Source: Syngnathus acus (lineage: Eukaryota; Chordata; Actinopteri; Syngnathiformes; Syngnathidae). From it: a DNA stretch of 64,000 nt. The stretch is from assembly GCF_901709675.1 (NCBI RefSeq), contig NC_051087.1, positions 8,520,884 through 8,584,883 on the forward strand, written 5' to 3'. The notes under the pieces are model-generated. The model searched no databases, had not been told where the DNA came from, and saw nothing but the letters and a program-made list of their open reading frames with translations. This document shows, one piece after another, positions 17,401 through 29,946 of the stretch (position 1 is the first letter of the stretch; every line of letters starts with the position of its first letter). The translations under genes were made by a program, and so were the position numbers.

Positions 17401-20400
17401 TTACATAATCATCCGATTTGGTATGCAAGCAAATTTGGAAGCATAGCATTATCTACATGTCTTGATAAACGGCCTTTTCTGACTTCTCCGTCTTTGTCCT
17501 GCTTTGGGTTTTAGGATTTTAATCTTGAGGTAGAGCCCCATTCAACATTTTGGTGCAAATGATTATGATGCTCCCCCATCTTTGGCAAACATGAGATTTG
17601 ACCCAGTGTCAATTCTGCTTACAGTAGCATGGGCATCAAAAACAAGGTTTGGCAGTGATGGGCATGGCTGTGGTTGAAAAGTATTTACTTCCCCCTTTTC
17701 CGCCTTGATGCTTGTTGACTCTTAATTGGAACTGATCAAAAGCCTAAAGTCCCATTTCTAATCATGTCAATCCTGAAATATCCCCACGGTTAGTCATTTC
17801 AAAAGAATCCTTCACTACTCATAATCATCTTATTTCTCTTTTATAAGGGTTTAGAAGTATGATAAGCAAGTGATTACATCATGAGCGAAAACATAATAAA
17901 TACAACAAAGTCTTTTAATTGGCTCGAATAATCACAATAACAATGTAGACCGACTTGTCTAACTGGATGGAAGGAAATATCAGAGGATCAAATGAAAGAA
18001 AAAAAAAGGTGGAATCATCTCACATGCTCTGCGTGTGTGCTCTTGTTGCTGTGCTGTTAATGATCTGACCGTCCGTCTCTTTGGCATTTGCAGCTAAATG
18101 CATGAGGATGTGGTAGCTTGATTGCATCTTTTCACCGGCCACTTCATCTGTCTTAACCTCAGTCTATCTTCTCTCTCCTTCTGCATCTTCTTCCTTCCTA
18201 TATTCCGATTCTACCTCCAGCACGTTTGTTGGCTATGAGCATGCCACTTTCAGCTGTATCACTTGCGTAAACTCAGTTTCTTTGCATTGTGTTTTCTGCT
18301 GTAACAACAAACGTCACCAGTCTGGCCTTCTTGATTAAGTTTGTTTTAATTTTTGTCAGATTTTCAAAAGTGGATTAGCCAACTTGATTTATGAGTAAAA
18401 CCTTGAGAAAATCAACAATAACGTGACCTGAACTGGTGCATTTGTGTCATGGTGACTGCTGATTTTTTATTTTTGTGATGATTGGTTGATACGATCTGGA
18501 TACACCAGCTAGCTTGACTATGTGCTTGGACTGTTGGGTTATTGTATTCAGTTTCTCAATATACATTGTTGTCTATTTGTCTGTGTGTGTGTGTTTACCC
18601 TGTGAGAATCAAGTCAAATTCTGTATCTTTTCAAGAATAGTCAAAAGCCCCTAGTACTATCCATTTCAGTTTGTGAGTTATCTTAGGGTGCACTGACCAC
18701 CAAAATAGCGTTACATTAGTATACATTGTAGTGACTCCCTCGTTTGGTATTGAGAAACGGACAAAAAAGCAAAAGCCTGAGTTTTGTTGAATGGTCTCTC
18801 ACAGATGTCTCTTTCTCTTTTTGTCTCATTTTCTTCTGACTTTAGCGTGCAGATGAGAATTTAACAATTGACACTACCCTGCTGGTACATTTTTTTGGCA
18901 AGAAAGGGAAAGCTGAGCTCACGTTTGATGACTTTTATAGGTAATATTCCATAGCTTGCACAAAAGCCTGCGATGACTTGACGCACAATTATTCATGCCA
19001 CCAATTAGCAAGTATATTTTTTACTGTAATTTATGCTATTCTTTATTCTATATTTTCAGGTTCATGGACAACCTTCAGACTGAGGTGCTGGAGATTGAAT
19101 TTCTGACCTACTCTAAAGGAATGGCCACCATCAGTGAAGAGGATTTTGCCAAGATTCTCTTGCGCTTCACCAATGTGGAGAATATTGGTGCCTACCTGGA
19201 AAATGTCCGACACAGTATACCTGATGAGAAGGTACCTTGTGTTACACTTGCCTACTCTCTTTTTCCCAACAGTGAAAAATAATTGTTTTCATTGACAGGA
19301 AACAGGATTGTAAAAAAATAAATTGATATCCACTGACATGTTTTTGCAAACAGTAATTTCAAGTGATGTTTTAGGTTGACGTTTTATCTTTAGCTAGCAG
19401 CAGCAGTTCTTTAATTCCCTCACACATCTGTTTTGATTTATTCTTCCTCTGTGAGTGCTCATGCCTCCCAGCCATGAATAGCACCTGAAATTTCTCCCCG
19501 CTATTTTTGCCTGTGGCTGTTGTCGCTCTCTACACTTCAATGCTTCATTGCCTTCCCCGACTACTTACACACACACATGCACTCTCGCGCACGTACGCAC
19601 ACACAGCATTTCTCTTTAAAGTGCATGACATTAATGTAAAATGTCTATGATCTTTTTTCTATGAGTTCATAAAACACATGCTTTGTAAAATAAACTAAAA
19701 ACATATACGTAAATGCGATGAAACACAAATGTATTTAAAGTATTTAAATTCTGAAGATTCATGGGCGTTGATCCCTCTCATTTCTTTTTGTTAGCAGTAG
19801 TAGCAGTAGAATATCTGTCATATTTAACACATTAATTTTTTATTTATGTTGCACTGTAGTTTTATTTTTCATTTTCCATAAAGAAACTGTGACTTTAGGT
19901 GGCGTGTAAAATAATGACATCTAGGTCAATTCATTGACCTACTTGTAGTGCGCATTTAATCATGTTAAATTTTTTTATTTGATATTAATGAAAAAGCCAT
20001 TAAATGGCTAATTGTAAATTCAGTTTTGTGTGTTTGAGGTTTATAATTATGTGAAATAATGAAATCAGTGTTACTTGTGTTCAATGCTGTACATAAAGTA
20101 AAAACAATTGGCAAATGGCTGATCATTTTGGCCGATGATCAAAGGGCCAATATTGGCGGCCGATTAGTCGGTCAGGCACTAATTAGTATACATGGACTCA
20201 TATTTATTGGAACTCTGCAGCATTTGTCTCCAACTTAATCCTACACTATCAATCTGTCCTCATAACTTGGCATTCAATGGGAAAGCAGTAAATGGCCAGT
20301 CACATGGTAAATCGCTTTGTACATTATTGCCATGAGCAACTACTTTAACTCATTCCACGCATTTTGTTTTACTTTGTTTTCACTGATCTGATATGCCTCA

Positions 20401-21943
20401 GAGTGTTAATGTGTGTCTGTTTCTTTGGCTATTTAAGGGAATCACATTTGATGAGTTCCGCTCCTTCTTTCAATTTCTCAACAACCTTGAGGACTTTGCC
20501 ATTGCCATGCAGATGTACAATTTTGCTTCTCGCTCCATTGGACAAGGTTGGTACAGCTGCTACAGTAGATGACGAAAGGCACCTTTGGTTCTCTTTTTCT
20601 ATGTGTAGAGAAACACACCGTGTTTGTCTTTGTCCCCTGCCAGATGAATTTGCAAGGGCAGTGTATGTGGCCACAAGTCTCAAGCTGACACGGCACTTGG
20701 TCAACACTATCTTCAAGATCTTTGACGTGGATCACGATGACCAGCTTTCGTACAAGGAGTTCATTGGCATTATGAAGGACAGGCTGCACCGAGGCGCCAG
20801 GGTGAGGAACTATCTTTTCTATCGACACGCACCAGCGGAAAGATTTCATGGCGGGGTGGGGGGTCCCATTATTTCGTGTCCTGCACATTACTTGTTTGAT
20901 GCTTTGCTCAATGGCACGTAAACAGTGAAGTGGGACCATACCTGCACCTTTCCAAATGAAAGTATAGTAGTTGCAATAGCAGATGAAATATATTACAGAG
21001 TGAATGTGCACGTCAGGGCTGAATCATGAATGAAACAACAAAGTACTGAACGATTCAGTCGACAAATGAATGAAAGATTTTTATGAACTGATTATTGTGA
21101 TTCAGCACAGTCAGAAAATGAACTGCCGCTCCTACCACCGCTGCATAGTGAAAGCTGTGGGGATTTTTCAGGATGTTTGATCTTAACTATCTATGACAGC
21201 TTGGAGAAAAAAGGCTGCTATCAACTCCACCTAATTATTTGAAGTGGTGAAAAACTCCAAGAGAAATGGAAATCACCTCATGTCACTGAACTGAGCTGCT
21301 TCTAGAGGGGAAAAAAACCCTGTGATGTTTTCTGTTATGTCAGCGCAGACGACTGTCAATATTGTCGCACGAAATTAAGATAACATTAGTTCCAATTTTG
21401 TTTTTGTGACCCAGTAGTTTTTTGATGTCATTATCTTTTATAACTAACCACTTCTCCCATGTCTTTATTTCCCCCCTCCCACGCTTTCATGCATTCTTGC
21501 GTCCTCTGTTGTCCTTCCAAAATGCCAAATGCCTCTCTTAACCTTGTAACAATGTTAACAACATCTGATTCATTCCTGCTTTGCTTTCCTGTCTTTTATA
21601 CTGTTGTAAACATTCTCATTCATCTCCCTGCATTTTCCTTTCCTCTGTCACGACATGACATCATTCTCAGGGATATAAAGCTATGGAGCGAGCCATCTCC
21701 TTTAGATCCTGTTTGAAAAGAGAGCTGGCAAGCAGGTATTACCAACAACTGTACCCATTACATATTTGCTGATTAAAAGATCAAGTGTTCTACACGTAAC
21801 CTGTCTGTGTTAGCCATTTTACAAGTTGATGTTAGAATGTGATTGTAACATGTTGACTGAATGAAATATAGGCTGATAAAAAAATCATGACTGTTCAGTT
21901 TTATCACAAACATGCCACCCTTTGCTGTCTGTTTACTAGGTGA
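7152..21943 (+). CDS. micu3: Mitochondrial calcium uptake protein 3 (MICU3), 15 coding exons
   Basis: EF-hand regulator of the mitochondrial calcium uniporter in the intermembrane space; MICU3 is the enhancer paralogue that pairs with MICU1. Coding exons: 7152-7412, 9457-9604, 10788-10819, 11483-11561, 12721-12768, 13147-13229, 13384-13455, 14464-14505, 15185-15280, 18846-18940, 19060-19231, 20438-20546, 20644-20801, 21671-21735, 21940-21943. They join in phase to 487 residues (human 530, with a longer N-terminus). The N-terminus is basic and serine-rich, followed by a hydrophobic stretch at about residues 38-55, fitting mitochondrial import. EF-hand loops are DADGNQMVDKRE (203-214) and DVDHDDQLSYKE (440-451), both with intact ligands. 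YLFLLCILTKPHAGFKIAF and FRSFFQFLNNLEDFAIAM match MICU3 closely. The final exon supplies only one base plus the stop, giving ELASR as in the human ELHSR end. Exons of 32 and 42 nt are very small. Confidence 0.96.
7757..7820 (+). repeat. Tandem duplication, 2 x 32 bp
   Basis: The unit beginning cactctcattctgaaaaca occurs twice back to back, with a single C/G difference. It lies in micu3 intron 1. Near identity suggests a recent duplication. Confidence 0.85.
9952..10012 (+). repeat. Degraded tRNA-SINE head fragment
   Basis: In micu3 intron 2, gggcagcaatgtg followed by gctagcacatctgcctcaca and a B-box-like gatttgaatctc resembles the head of the SINE seen better at 30769-31060. It is short and diverged. 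Confidence 0.35.
14359..14436 (+). repeat. (CT)39 microsatellite upstream of micu3 exon 8
   Basis: An uninterrupted 78-nt CT run ends 27 nt before the first base of the 42-nt micu3 exon 8 (14464-14505). It occupies the polypyrimidine-tract position of that acceptor. Open frames through it on both strands are repeat artefacts. Confidence 0.98.
15281..18845 (+). other. Large micu3 intron 9 (3.6 kb)
   Basis: The largest intron of micu3, between the exon ending FSDLAE and the exon starting RADENL. Apart from the Tc1-like relic at 17185-17600 and small purine-rich repeats near 16920-16950, I see no exon or RNA gene in it. Confidence 0.6.
17185..17600 (-). mobile_element. Decayed Tc1/mariner-like element fragment
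   Basis: Blocks such as ttgggacacttggccattac, ggaagcatagcattatcta and 'tgaggtcag' occur in the order found on the antisense strand of common fish Tc1-like transposons. The element has large internal deletions. No open transposase frame and no intact inverted repeats remain. Recognition is from remembered layout of this family, not an alignment. Confidence 0.45.
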
Positions 21944-22497
21944 AGACCCCATGCCATACCTCCTTTCCCCGCTGTGTTGTCAATGAGGCCAAGCGACAAA
22001 TGAGAGCATTCCTGGATGGGAGACAAGACATTATATACTTGCTTAGGAACAAGGGTGGAGTCTAAAAATGAAATATACTCTTAAGTTTTGGAACAGTTCA
22101 ACAAAATCATTCTACACCATAAGAAAAGTTCATCTCCTGCAGTGCAACCTATGCACACTGAAACAGCACAGTGACCATAAAGATATTTATGTTGTTACGT
22201 ATGTACTTACTAATATATTTGCATGATTTTCATGCACTCCAGTTTTTTCCTTTTAGTCCTTCCTATTTATTTGATTAATTGTTGATGTTTCCTTTGAGGC
22301 TTTTCAGGTACTGAATATGCAAGAGTAATATGCTCACCCTATGTTTAGTAATGTAATCAAATATCAATTGTTAAAAATGTCACATTGGTGTACCTACTTA
22401 ATTCAAATTTTAAATATATATATCTCAGGCGAATGAATCAATTGTGAATTACTTTTACTGAAGCGTACGGTGAAAATGGTACGACCGCTGTTAGTTA
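21944..22497 (+). other. micu3 3' UTR and 3' flank
   Basis: Sequence after the micu3 stop. No convincing canonical AATAAA was picked out. The tail becomes AT-rich near 22410-22425. No second gene is supported. Confidence 0.4.
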
Positions 22498-22509
22498 TGC
22501 GCATGCGCA
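22498..22509. promoter_or_regulatory. Perfect NRF1 palindrome
   Basis: TGCGCATGCGCA is a full palindromic NRF1 (nuclear respiratory factor 1) site. It sits in a local CpG-containing patch about 2.1 kb upstream of the vps37a ATG and about 550 bp past the micu3 stop. It is followed at 22638-22643 by a strong donor-like ctg|gtaagt, which would fit a short first exon of an unannotated or non-coding transcript. Site identity is clear; function is inferred. Confidence 0.55.
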
Positions 22510-24629
22510 ATGGACATTGCACGTCACCGCTTTTAACTCGAGGACGATGGCCCTTACGAAGATTTATTAAGCATACTCATTTTTTAATTTGCATCCATGA
22601 GGAATCAAAATGTTCCATTCCTCCATGTACAATATACTGGTAAGTTAACATTTAACTGATGTAACTATCAACATAACATAAAAAAGAATTAAAAAAGCGA
22701 ATCAAACGTTTTATGTTTATATTATGCTTTCTTCCTGTTCATTCGACGTCAGTTGTTACTGTATGTCTGCTACAATACGACCTACGAAAACATTGTTGCA
22801 TTATTTTAGCCTATTTGCTATATAAAAGGGGGCACATATTAAAGTTAGGCAAGTAATTGATAGTAAATGCTCACTAAACTCTAAACTTATTGCCAAAATG
22901 CTGCCCTCAAGTGTCATAGAAGCTAACTGCAAGCTAAAACCAAAGGCCGACTTGACGTGGATAAAAGTTCAACATTAGACATATGAAGACATATATTGTG
23001 CCTCGCTTGTGTGTTACATGGTTTTATTAATCAATTTCCATAATTTGGGTGGTAAACGTTTTAATCTAATCAAGATTTCTAAGTACTGGTTGCGGAACAT
23101 TTCTATTGTACCCGTTCTTGGTCGGACCGTATTAAACGGCGCACAGTGCATTGCCTTAACCATCATGAACGCCAAATTAAATCACGAGCAACCCCAAAAC
23201 CCATTTAATATTTTTATGTAACGTCTGCGGAGACTTTGGCCTTAAGCTTTACAAATGCGCGATTTAGATGATAAAAGACAAATGCTATCAAAACAACCGG
23301 CGCAAAGCATTCTGGTGTTCTTTGATATAACATTTAATTAGGCTTTCAGGCGTCCAAATACATTTACATTGACCTATTTTTTCTGGGGTTATGTTCTTTG
23401 ATTATAACATTTAATTTTCTTATAAGGCGTCCAAATAGATTTGAATTGACCTTTACTCTTGTTTCTTTACTAGACGTCACGTGGTGAGGTTTGGACAAAG
23501 ATAACATCAGCATATAAGCGCTCTTTGTGGTGAAAATAGTACAATCGCGTATGACTTCCGGTCGCCGCATATTTATTTGTCAAGGCCATACTTATAGAGA
23601 TTATTTCTGTAGTCCTTAACTGAACAAATGCGTTTCTAAAATGTATGGCTTTACCAACCACCATAAGGAGAGGTGACATTCCTTCCTGAGTGTGAATCTG
23701 GCTAGAAATTTTGATCTAATAAATTTGTAGCCATTGACGAACGTTTGATATTTCTTCATGAGACTCTGATGGACAGAATATGTCCTAAGTTATTGTTAGG
23801 TATTGTCAAAAGAAAAGTATGTGGAGTTGTTGATATTGTTTGTCGATATTGTTTGTCGTAGGTGTTCAGTCACTATATGCTGGTACAAGTGTGTCTTCAA
23901 AGACTTTATTGCAGCCAAGCAAGTTAACGATCATTACGGAATGTATGAGGCATTTCGTGAGGTCACACACACACAAAGAACTTGCTGCATGAAAGAAATT
24001 TTGGAGCTATATCATTATCGGGATATAAAAGTATCTCTAGTATCAGGATACAGTCTAATATGTTGTTCACATCCAACAATATACCAATTGCATTTCTCAA
24101 ATAAATGTATCCATCAAGTGCCACCATGTACGTTTATGTCATATTGAACCAATACACGTCAGATAAACAAAAATTAATGAACCAATGACTTGATGTATTA
24201 ATCTTATTTTGAAACAACCAACAGGAAACTGCATCATGGTTTTATTTTGAAACGACCAACAGGATGACCAACCCTGCCCACGCTGTTGTAACAAACTACG
24301 TAAAGTTGCTTGAGCGTCAATGTTGTTTTCCTTTAGCCCGAATGTGCTCACTTACCGGTGATAAATTTAACTCCTAACAGGGGACAAACCGGTTACAAGA
24401 TAAAACAGGAGCGCGCACATTTAATCTGGAACAACACTGTGTGCTGTCTGATTCCGAAACGTAGCTATAAACGCGCGTGCGGACAAAAACGAGTTGGCAT
24501 CGTTATTTACTAGCTAATGGGGTTAGCCACACAAAGCTCCAATTAGCTCTTTCAATTCCGCAGTTTCGCTTGAGTTTACACCAGACGTTTGTAATCTATT
24601 TCCAAGTGAAGTCTTATTAGGTTCAGAGA
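22510..24629. other. micu3-vps37a intergenic region
   Basis: No coding exon is supported. It holds a direct repeat (23317-23455), a short duplication of 'attttgaaac' plus accaacagga near 24210 and 24244, and the vps37a 5' flank with CpG-containing sequence at 24400-24600. In human the genes ZDHHC2 and CNOT7 lie between MICU3 and VPS37A; neither is recognisable here. Confidence 0.5.
23317..23455 (+). repeat. Direct repeat, about 76-bp period
   Basis: Two diverged copies begin with gttctttgat and contain taacatttaatt, aggcgtccaaata and ttgacct in the same order. The copies start at 23317 and 23393. Confidence 0.7.
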
Positions 24630-27600
24630 ATGAACTGGCTTTTCCCCATCTCCAAGGGTTCTGGACCTCACACTCCACTCAACAGCCTACAGCAGCAACG
24701 ACAGCGACAGATTGAGTCTCTGAAAGCTGCTCATCCCAGGTAACGACAACCGGAATGCGGTCATGTAGGTTGCTGGAAGTTCGCTGGAAGTTCTCATCGT
24801 TTCATTACACCAAGGGTGTATGTCATGAGTCATTCTAATCGCAATGATATGCTAACTTTGTAGCTTCTCAGAATGCATGTGACTTAACGGCGCGAGTCAT
24901 CCAGTCAGTATTTTATTTATTTTTTTACAGGAGAGGAACAAACAATATTTTCTCTGAATAAAGATTTGGTCGAAGTGGGTTTTAGGACAGGTGCAAATCG
25001 TCTGTTGTTACGTGGGCATTTGACCATGCTGCTAATACTTCCTGGTATCTCAGCGTGTTTGCTAATCCAGTTGGTGACGGTGACAATGACCATGGCTATC
25101 TTTAGAGTTGGCGCTGGCTTGTCACGTCTTGTCATATCACTACACATCACGCGTGTCCTATAGATGCATTTTTTAAGGTGTTTTTTTTTCTAGTCACCAT
25201 AATTGCCCGGTGTTTTTTCCTAGTACATGTGATCTACATTGTTTTCTGATCAGCCTGTGCGCACCTAGCAGCGTGATTTCAGCGATTAGGTATGCAATTT
25301 GATTGTCATTTCTGGGAAATAGTTCACACTAGATTATGATTAGACTATGTTCCACTGCTTTACTCTTATTTGGAGGCATTATTTGAACCAGATCCTATAG
25401 GCAAAATCACACAAAAACGTTCCCCAAAAAGCCCCCCCCCCCCCCCCCCCCCACGACAAAAACAATAAATGTCTTTGGAACCCATCATCCAATTTTCAGA
25501 ATTCTTGGTACGTGATACTCTAGTCGAAGTGGCCATTCCAACCAGACTCAGACTGTTGACAGACTGTCATTTTGGGGAAATCTTGTCAACTTTGCTCCTG
25601 CAAATAGACATTGAAAGCTCATGATTTAACTGGAATTTTGTCTTCAGCATTGCAGAAATCCAGAAAGATGTGGAATACAGGATCCCATTTACAGTCAACA
25701 GCTCCACTATCACTGTTAACATGTGAGTTCATATTTGCAGACACCGTTAGCAGTTTTTGGGTATCACACTCAGACTTAAGCATGGTTTCAGTCAGGTAAA
25801 CTGAACTACCCTTAGTCAGAGTTTATACTTTTCTAATACTGGGCCATACTGAGTGCGAGAGGGGTGCTAATCATATTCAACCCTTCAGTTTGAAATGTTC
25901 CTACTCATTACAGAACCACTTACTTTGCATTTTAGTACATCTAAAAAAAGAATTGACTGTGAAAAAATTGAACAACTTTAGAGACGAGTGTTGTTTCACA
26001 GAGTGTTTGGTTAGCTCTCATTATTAGTGTCTGTCACCAATGCAGTCGCGCTAGAATGTTTAGTAGAGGTGTTGCATCAAACACTGTTAGATGTAAACTT
26101 TACACTCAGCACAGTATTCATGTCTTATCTAGAGAGAAATCTGTATAGTTTAATCAATATTCAAGCTAAGGTTGCAAACTTCTTCGCCCCCAGTCTTCTG
26201 CCTCCTCAGTTCCCTCAGGAGAAGCCAGTGGTTAGCATCTACCCTCCTGTTGGTCACCACCTCATCGACAGCAATAATGGCACTATGATCACGAGCCCTC
26301 TCATCAGTAATGTAAGTATGGCTGGGACGTTTGGAAAATGTTAACCTATTGTTAAAGGATCTCGCTTTGACTTTGATCCCCAAACTTTAGTATTATCTGT
26401 AGAATTGTTCTGATGTGCATGGTGACGATCACATAATTTTCAGATGATTACTATTGGGTAAAAAAGACTTGTTTGTTTTCATTTTAAAGATCACAAAGCA
26501 TGATTGTGGAGTTGGTGACTACTTCATTGGTGTGGTGTCACAGGATAGCATAAACATGAAGCTGAACTCTCAAGACAGAGATTGATACATTTTTCATTCA
26601 CCTCAATATTCCTTTTTTGTAGTTTGGAATGCATTCAGACCTTGGTAAGGTCATTCAAAGTCTGCTGGATGAGTTCTGGAAGAGTCCTCCTGCCTTGATG
26701 TCTACTGGCCCGTCTGGCTTTCCATAGTGAGTCTGTTCTATTTCTATGCAGTACTTATGAAAAGAGACATCGCAGCTTTCATACTGAACCCTAAACAAAT
26801 GCTCAGCCCACAAAGCACATGACTTAATGTAATCCCTCATGTATTGTAGTCATTGTCCTGCACTTTTGACTCAGCGACTGAGTTTGATGACAATTTGTTT
26901 TGTTGTCCACCCTCAGTCCCAAATTCTCATGAAACTCTGCTCAAGCATTTTCTGTACTCTAACTAGGATGATAGCTGACTAAGCATATCCCCTTACATAA
27001 ATTTCAAATGGTCAGGTAATTGGTTTCATTATGATATGTCTAGTAACCTAGTATTTTTCCGAAACACACATTACCTACTAATTTCAAGAGCCTATGAACC
27101 TAAAAGGAAGTATGCCTTCAATTACTGGTTAGCCAACATGAGACTTAAAAAGACTTTGTGATTGTCACTTACATTGTTACAGGACAGGCTTGTAAATATA
27201 CTGTATATATAAAGCATATGTACAAGTGAAGGCTTATTTCGATTAAGATAATAGTTTGTGTCAACAAATACTGCAACTCAAATGACTCAATTTTCTTTAG
27301 ATAAATGTAATCTTAGTAACACAATGCTATTTGCCTAAACCAACAGTAGTATGTTCAAGCCATCGAGCATCCCTCCTTATCCGACTCCGGGCTACCACTA
27401 CGGTCCTCGACATGTTGGGCAAAGTCAGACGCCACCTCTCGCACCAGCTCAATCTGGAGTAGGACCAGTGCTTCATTCTGCAGTTGACGGAGTCCATGGG
27501 TCCCCCCGAGGTCCAACCCCTTATGGCCTCATTACTGACCTGCCAATGCCTGTCCCCATTGGAGACTTGCAGGTACACTGATGGAAAAACATCTTATGAT

Positions 27601-29946
27601 GTAGCACTTAGATCTAGGGTTTCAAAGTCTTCGTTTAGTAGTTTAGTTTAGGGCTGCACAATATCTGAAAAACATAGCGATATGGTTGCGGAATACTGTA
27701 TCATGATAACGATATTATTGTGGTATTTTACATGTAGCTAAAGAAATTACAGTTTTATTATCTAATAGAAGACTGACGTTTTTTTTTATGCAGCAAAATA
27801 AACAAGCTCAATGTAATCTTAGGTCATCAATTGTAATTAGCCCAGATAATGTTCAACTATTAGTTGGCTATGCACATTTTATGAGTCATCGTTGCTTAAG
27901 TTGCAGGGTTTGGAGCGTGTGAGAAAAATATACTGCTTATTGTCTGGAAATTACAGTATACTATACAATCTAGCAGTAGAGATGGATCATTGACAATACT
28001 TTAGTTTTTTAATGGCCCTTTGTAAAGGCTTCCTTTAAATTATTTGCTTTCTCATCATTACCTTTATTTGTCTTTTCAGGTTGGCCTAAATGGACATATG
28101 TACAAGATGCCTGAGATTCCAGAGTCTTTTCCTGAACTCTCTGACTTGAAGTAATTTAAGTGTTAAGACTTTATTCAAGCATACTGTTTGAGCATAATTA
28201 AAGAAAATAGTGTTTGTTTTTCATCCATCTGTCCATCCTGTTGTACATACACACTTGTGTACCCACACTTTGTTTCGTCTTTCCCCAGTCTGACTCAACT
28301 GTCCAACATGTCAGAAAATGAGGATGTATTACTGAGATTCTTCATGACACTGCCTCAGCTCAAACAAGTCATGAGTGACAAAGAAGAGCTGGTCACCAAC
28401 ATTGTGGATATGGCAAGTACGTTCCTCTCCCAAACATGGCAATACATTAAATGTTCAGCCAGCCTGGAAGGAAAAGCTGTATTGAGTTGGGGGGGGAACT
28501 TGTGTATCTCTTTTTCAGAGAAAAACCTTCAAATGGAGCCACAACTGGAAGGGAAAAGACAAGAAATTATCGACAAGGTTTGATATGATTCCAAATGTAG
28601 TAAGTCAAAATCCTCCTATTGCGCATTTTTCTGTCAGCTCACATTTCTTCTGTGTTTAGTTTGAACAGTTGACACAACGGAAGTTTGCCTTTGAGACAAA
28701 GATGCAGCGACAACACGATCTCAGTGAGGTAAATCTCATTGTAGCATAGCAGAATGGATTTCTCTGTTTCAGAATTCTACAGAGGGTTTTCTTTGAATTA
28801 GGCACATCCAGTCTGATGCAAAAGAAATTAAATGTGAACCCTAGCAAGATCTTTAGTGTACATTTATGTATACTATTTTAAACATACACAAAAATACAAT
28901 ATACAAGTTCATTGTGGATATTTTAAAAATATAGAGACCACTTGAAAAAGTGTCTTTCGGTCCGTTTCTTTAATCCGCACCAGGATTTGTTTTCATTAAT
29001 TACACTACTTCATTTCTCTCCTGCACTATAGAGCTGTAGCCTGAGTACTCTTCAGGCTCGATTAAAGGTTGCAGCACATCAAGCCGAGGATGACTCAGAA
29101 ACCACGGCTGAAAACTTTTTAGAGGGACGCACCGACATCGATGAATTTCTAACCAGCTTCATGGAAAAGAGAACGGTGAGCTCGTAATACAATTCACAGG
29201 GCCATATTGTTCCCTGTGCGTAGGAGGGCAAAGCTGCACAGTTTTGTGGCTGCACAGATTCTCCCATCGTCAAATCTGTCATTTGCAGACTTTCATGTCA
29301 GATATGCGCTCTGGGTGGCCGTTCACTTTCAAATCAGGTCTTTGCGCACAGTCCCAGCTCAGTCCCCTCTGCATTAAGACAGGGTCGGCTCAATAAACTT
29401 CAGCAGGGGTTGCTAATCACTGTGCATGGCTGCACATAATGACTGAACACAAAAATATTTCGATGAGTTGATCAAAGAGGCGCTGTGATCATAGCATATC
29501 TTTGCTTCCAACGTGTTCCTGGCCAGCATTTTTTTATTTTTATTTTTTAAAGATGAGAGCCACAGTGCATGCACTAAATACAACATCCTTCTGACGGTCA
29601 TCAAAATTGGTATATATAATAATGTGACTCGCCTGGTCCCCCACTGATCTACAGCAATAGCACGCATACCCCATTTGTATTTAGTTGTAAGCACATTAGT
29701 TTGATTCAGCTTGATTTATTTTCTACAGACTAAAATGGTGAGCGTGCCAGATGTCTACGTAGGAGAATTTTTGCAGATACAAAATGTGCAAGCCCAACAA
29801 ACAGGAACAGGGGAATATAGCCCAGTAAGATGAAGTATGTTGATTGCCTTGATGTTCCTGAACAGCTTTGCCACAGCAGAAGGGCCAAAGAGGAGAAGTT
29901 GCAACAGTCCATCCACACACATGAACAGTTTCCTCCCACCCACTAG
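24630..29946 (+). CDS. vps37a: ESCRT-I subunit VPS37A, 11 exons
   Basis: VPS37A is a subunit of ESCRT-I, which sorts ubiquitinated cargo into multivesicular bodies and acts in autophagosome closure. Exons: 24630-24739, 25648-25722, 26194-26311, 26623-26726, 27347-27572, 28080-28150, 28289-28416, 28519-28577, 28660-28728, 29032-29175, 29866-29946. They join in phase to 394 residues (human 397). The start MNWLFPISKGSG parallels the human MSWLFP. An N-terminal UEV-like region covers about residues 20-140, with LLPPQFPQEKPVVSIYPPV and LLDEFWKSPP. A proline/glycine-rich linker (about 140-210) follows. The C-terminal Mod(r) domain has LPQLKQVMSDKEELV, LQARLKVAAHQAEDDSE and IDEFLTSFMEKRT, ending CHSRRAKEEKLQQS. 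Human VPS37A shares a divergent promoter with CNOT7, which is not seen here. Confidence 0.96.
25432..25452 (+). repeat. Poly-C tract (21 C)
   Basis: An uninterrupted C run in vps37a intron 1. It could form unusual structure, and its length is also prone to sequencing error. Confidence 0.95.

Noticed and set aside
20364-20921. Single 185-residue frame covering two micu3 exons
   Set aside because: Intron 20547-20643 happens to be open; splice sites and the MICU3 alignment show two exons.
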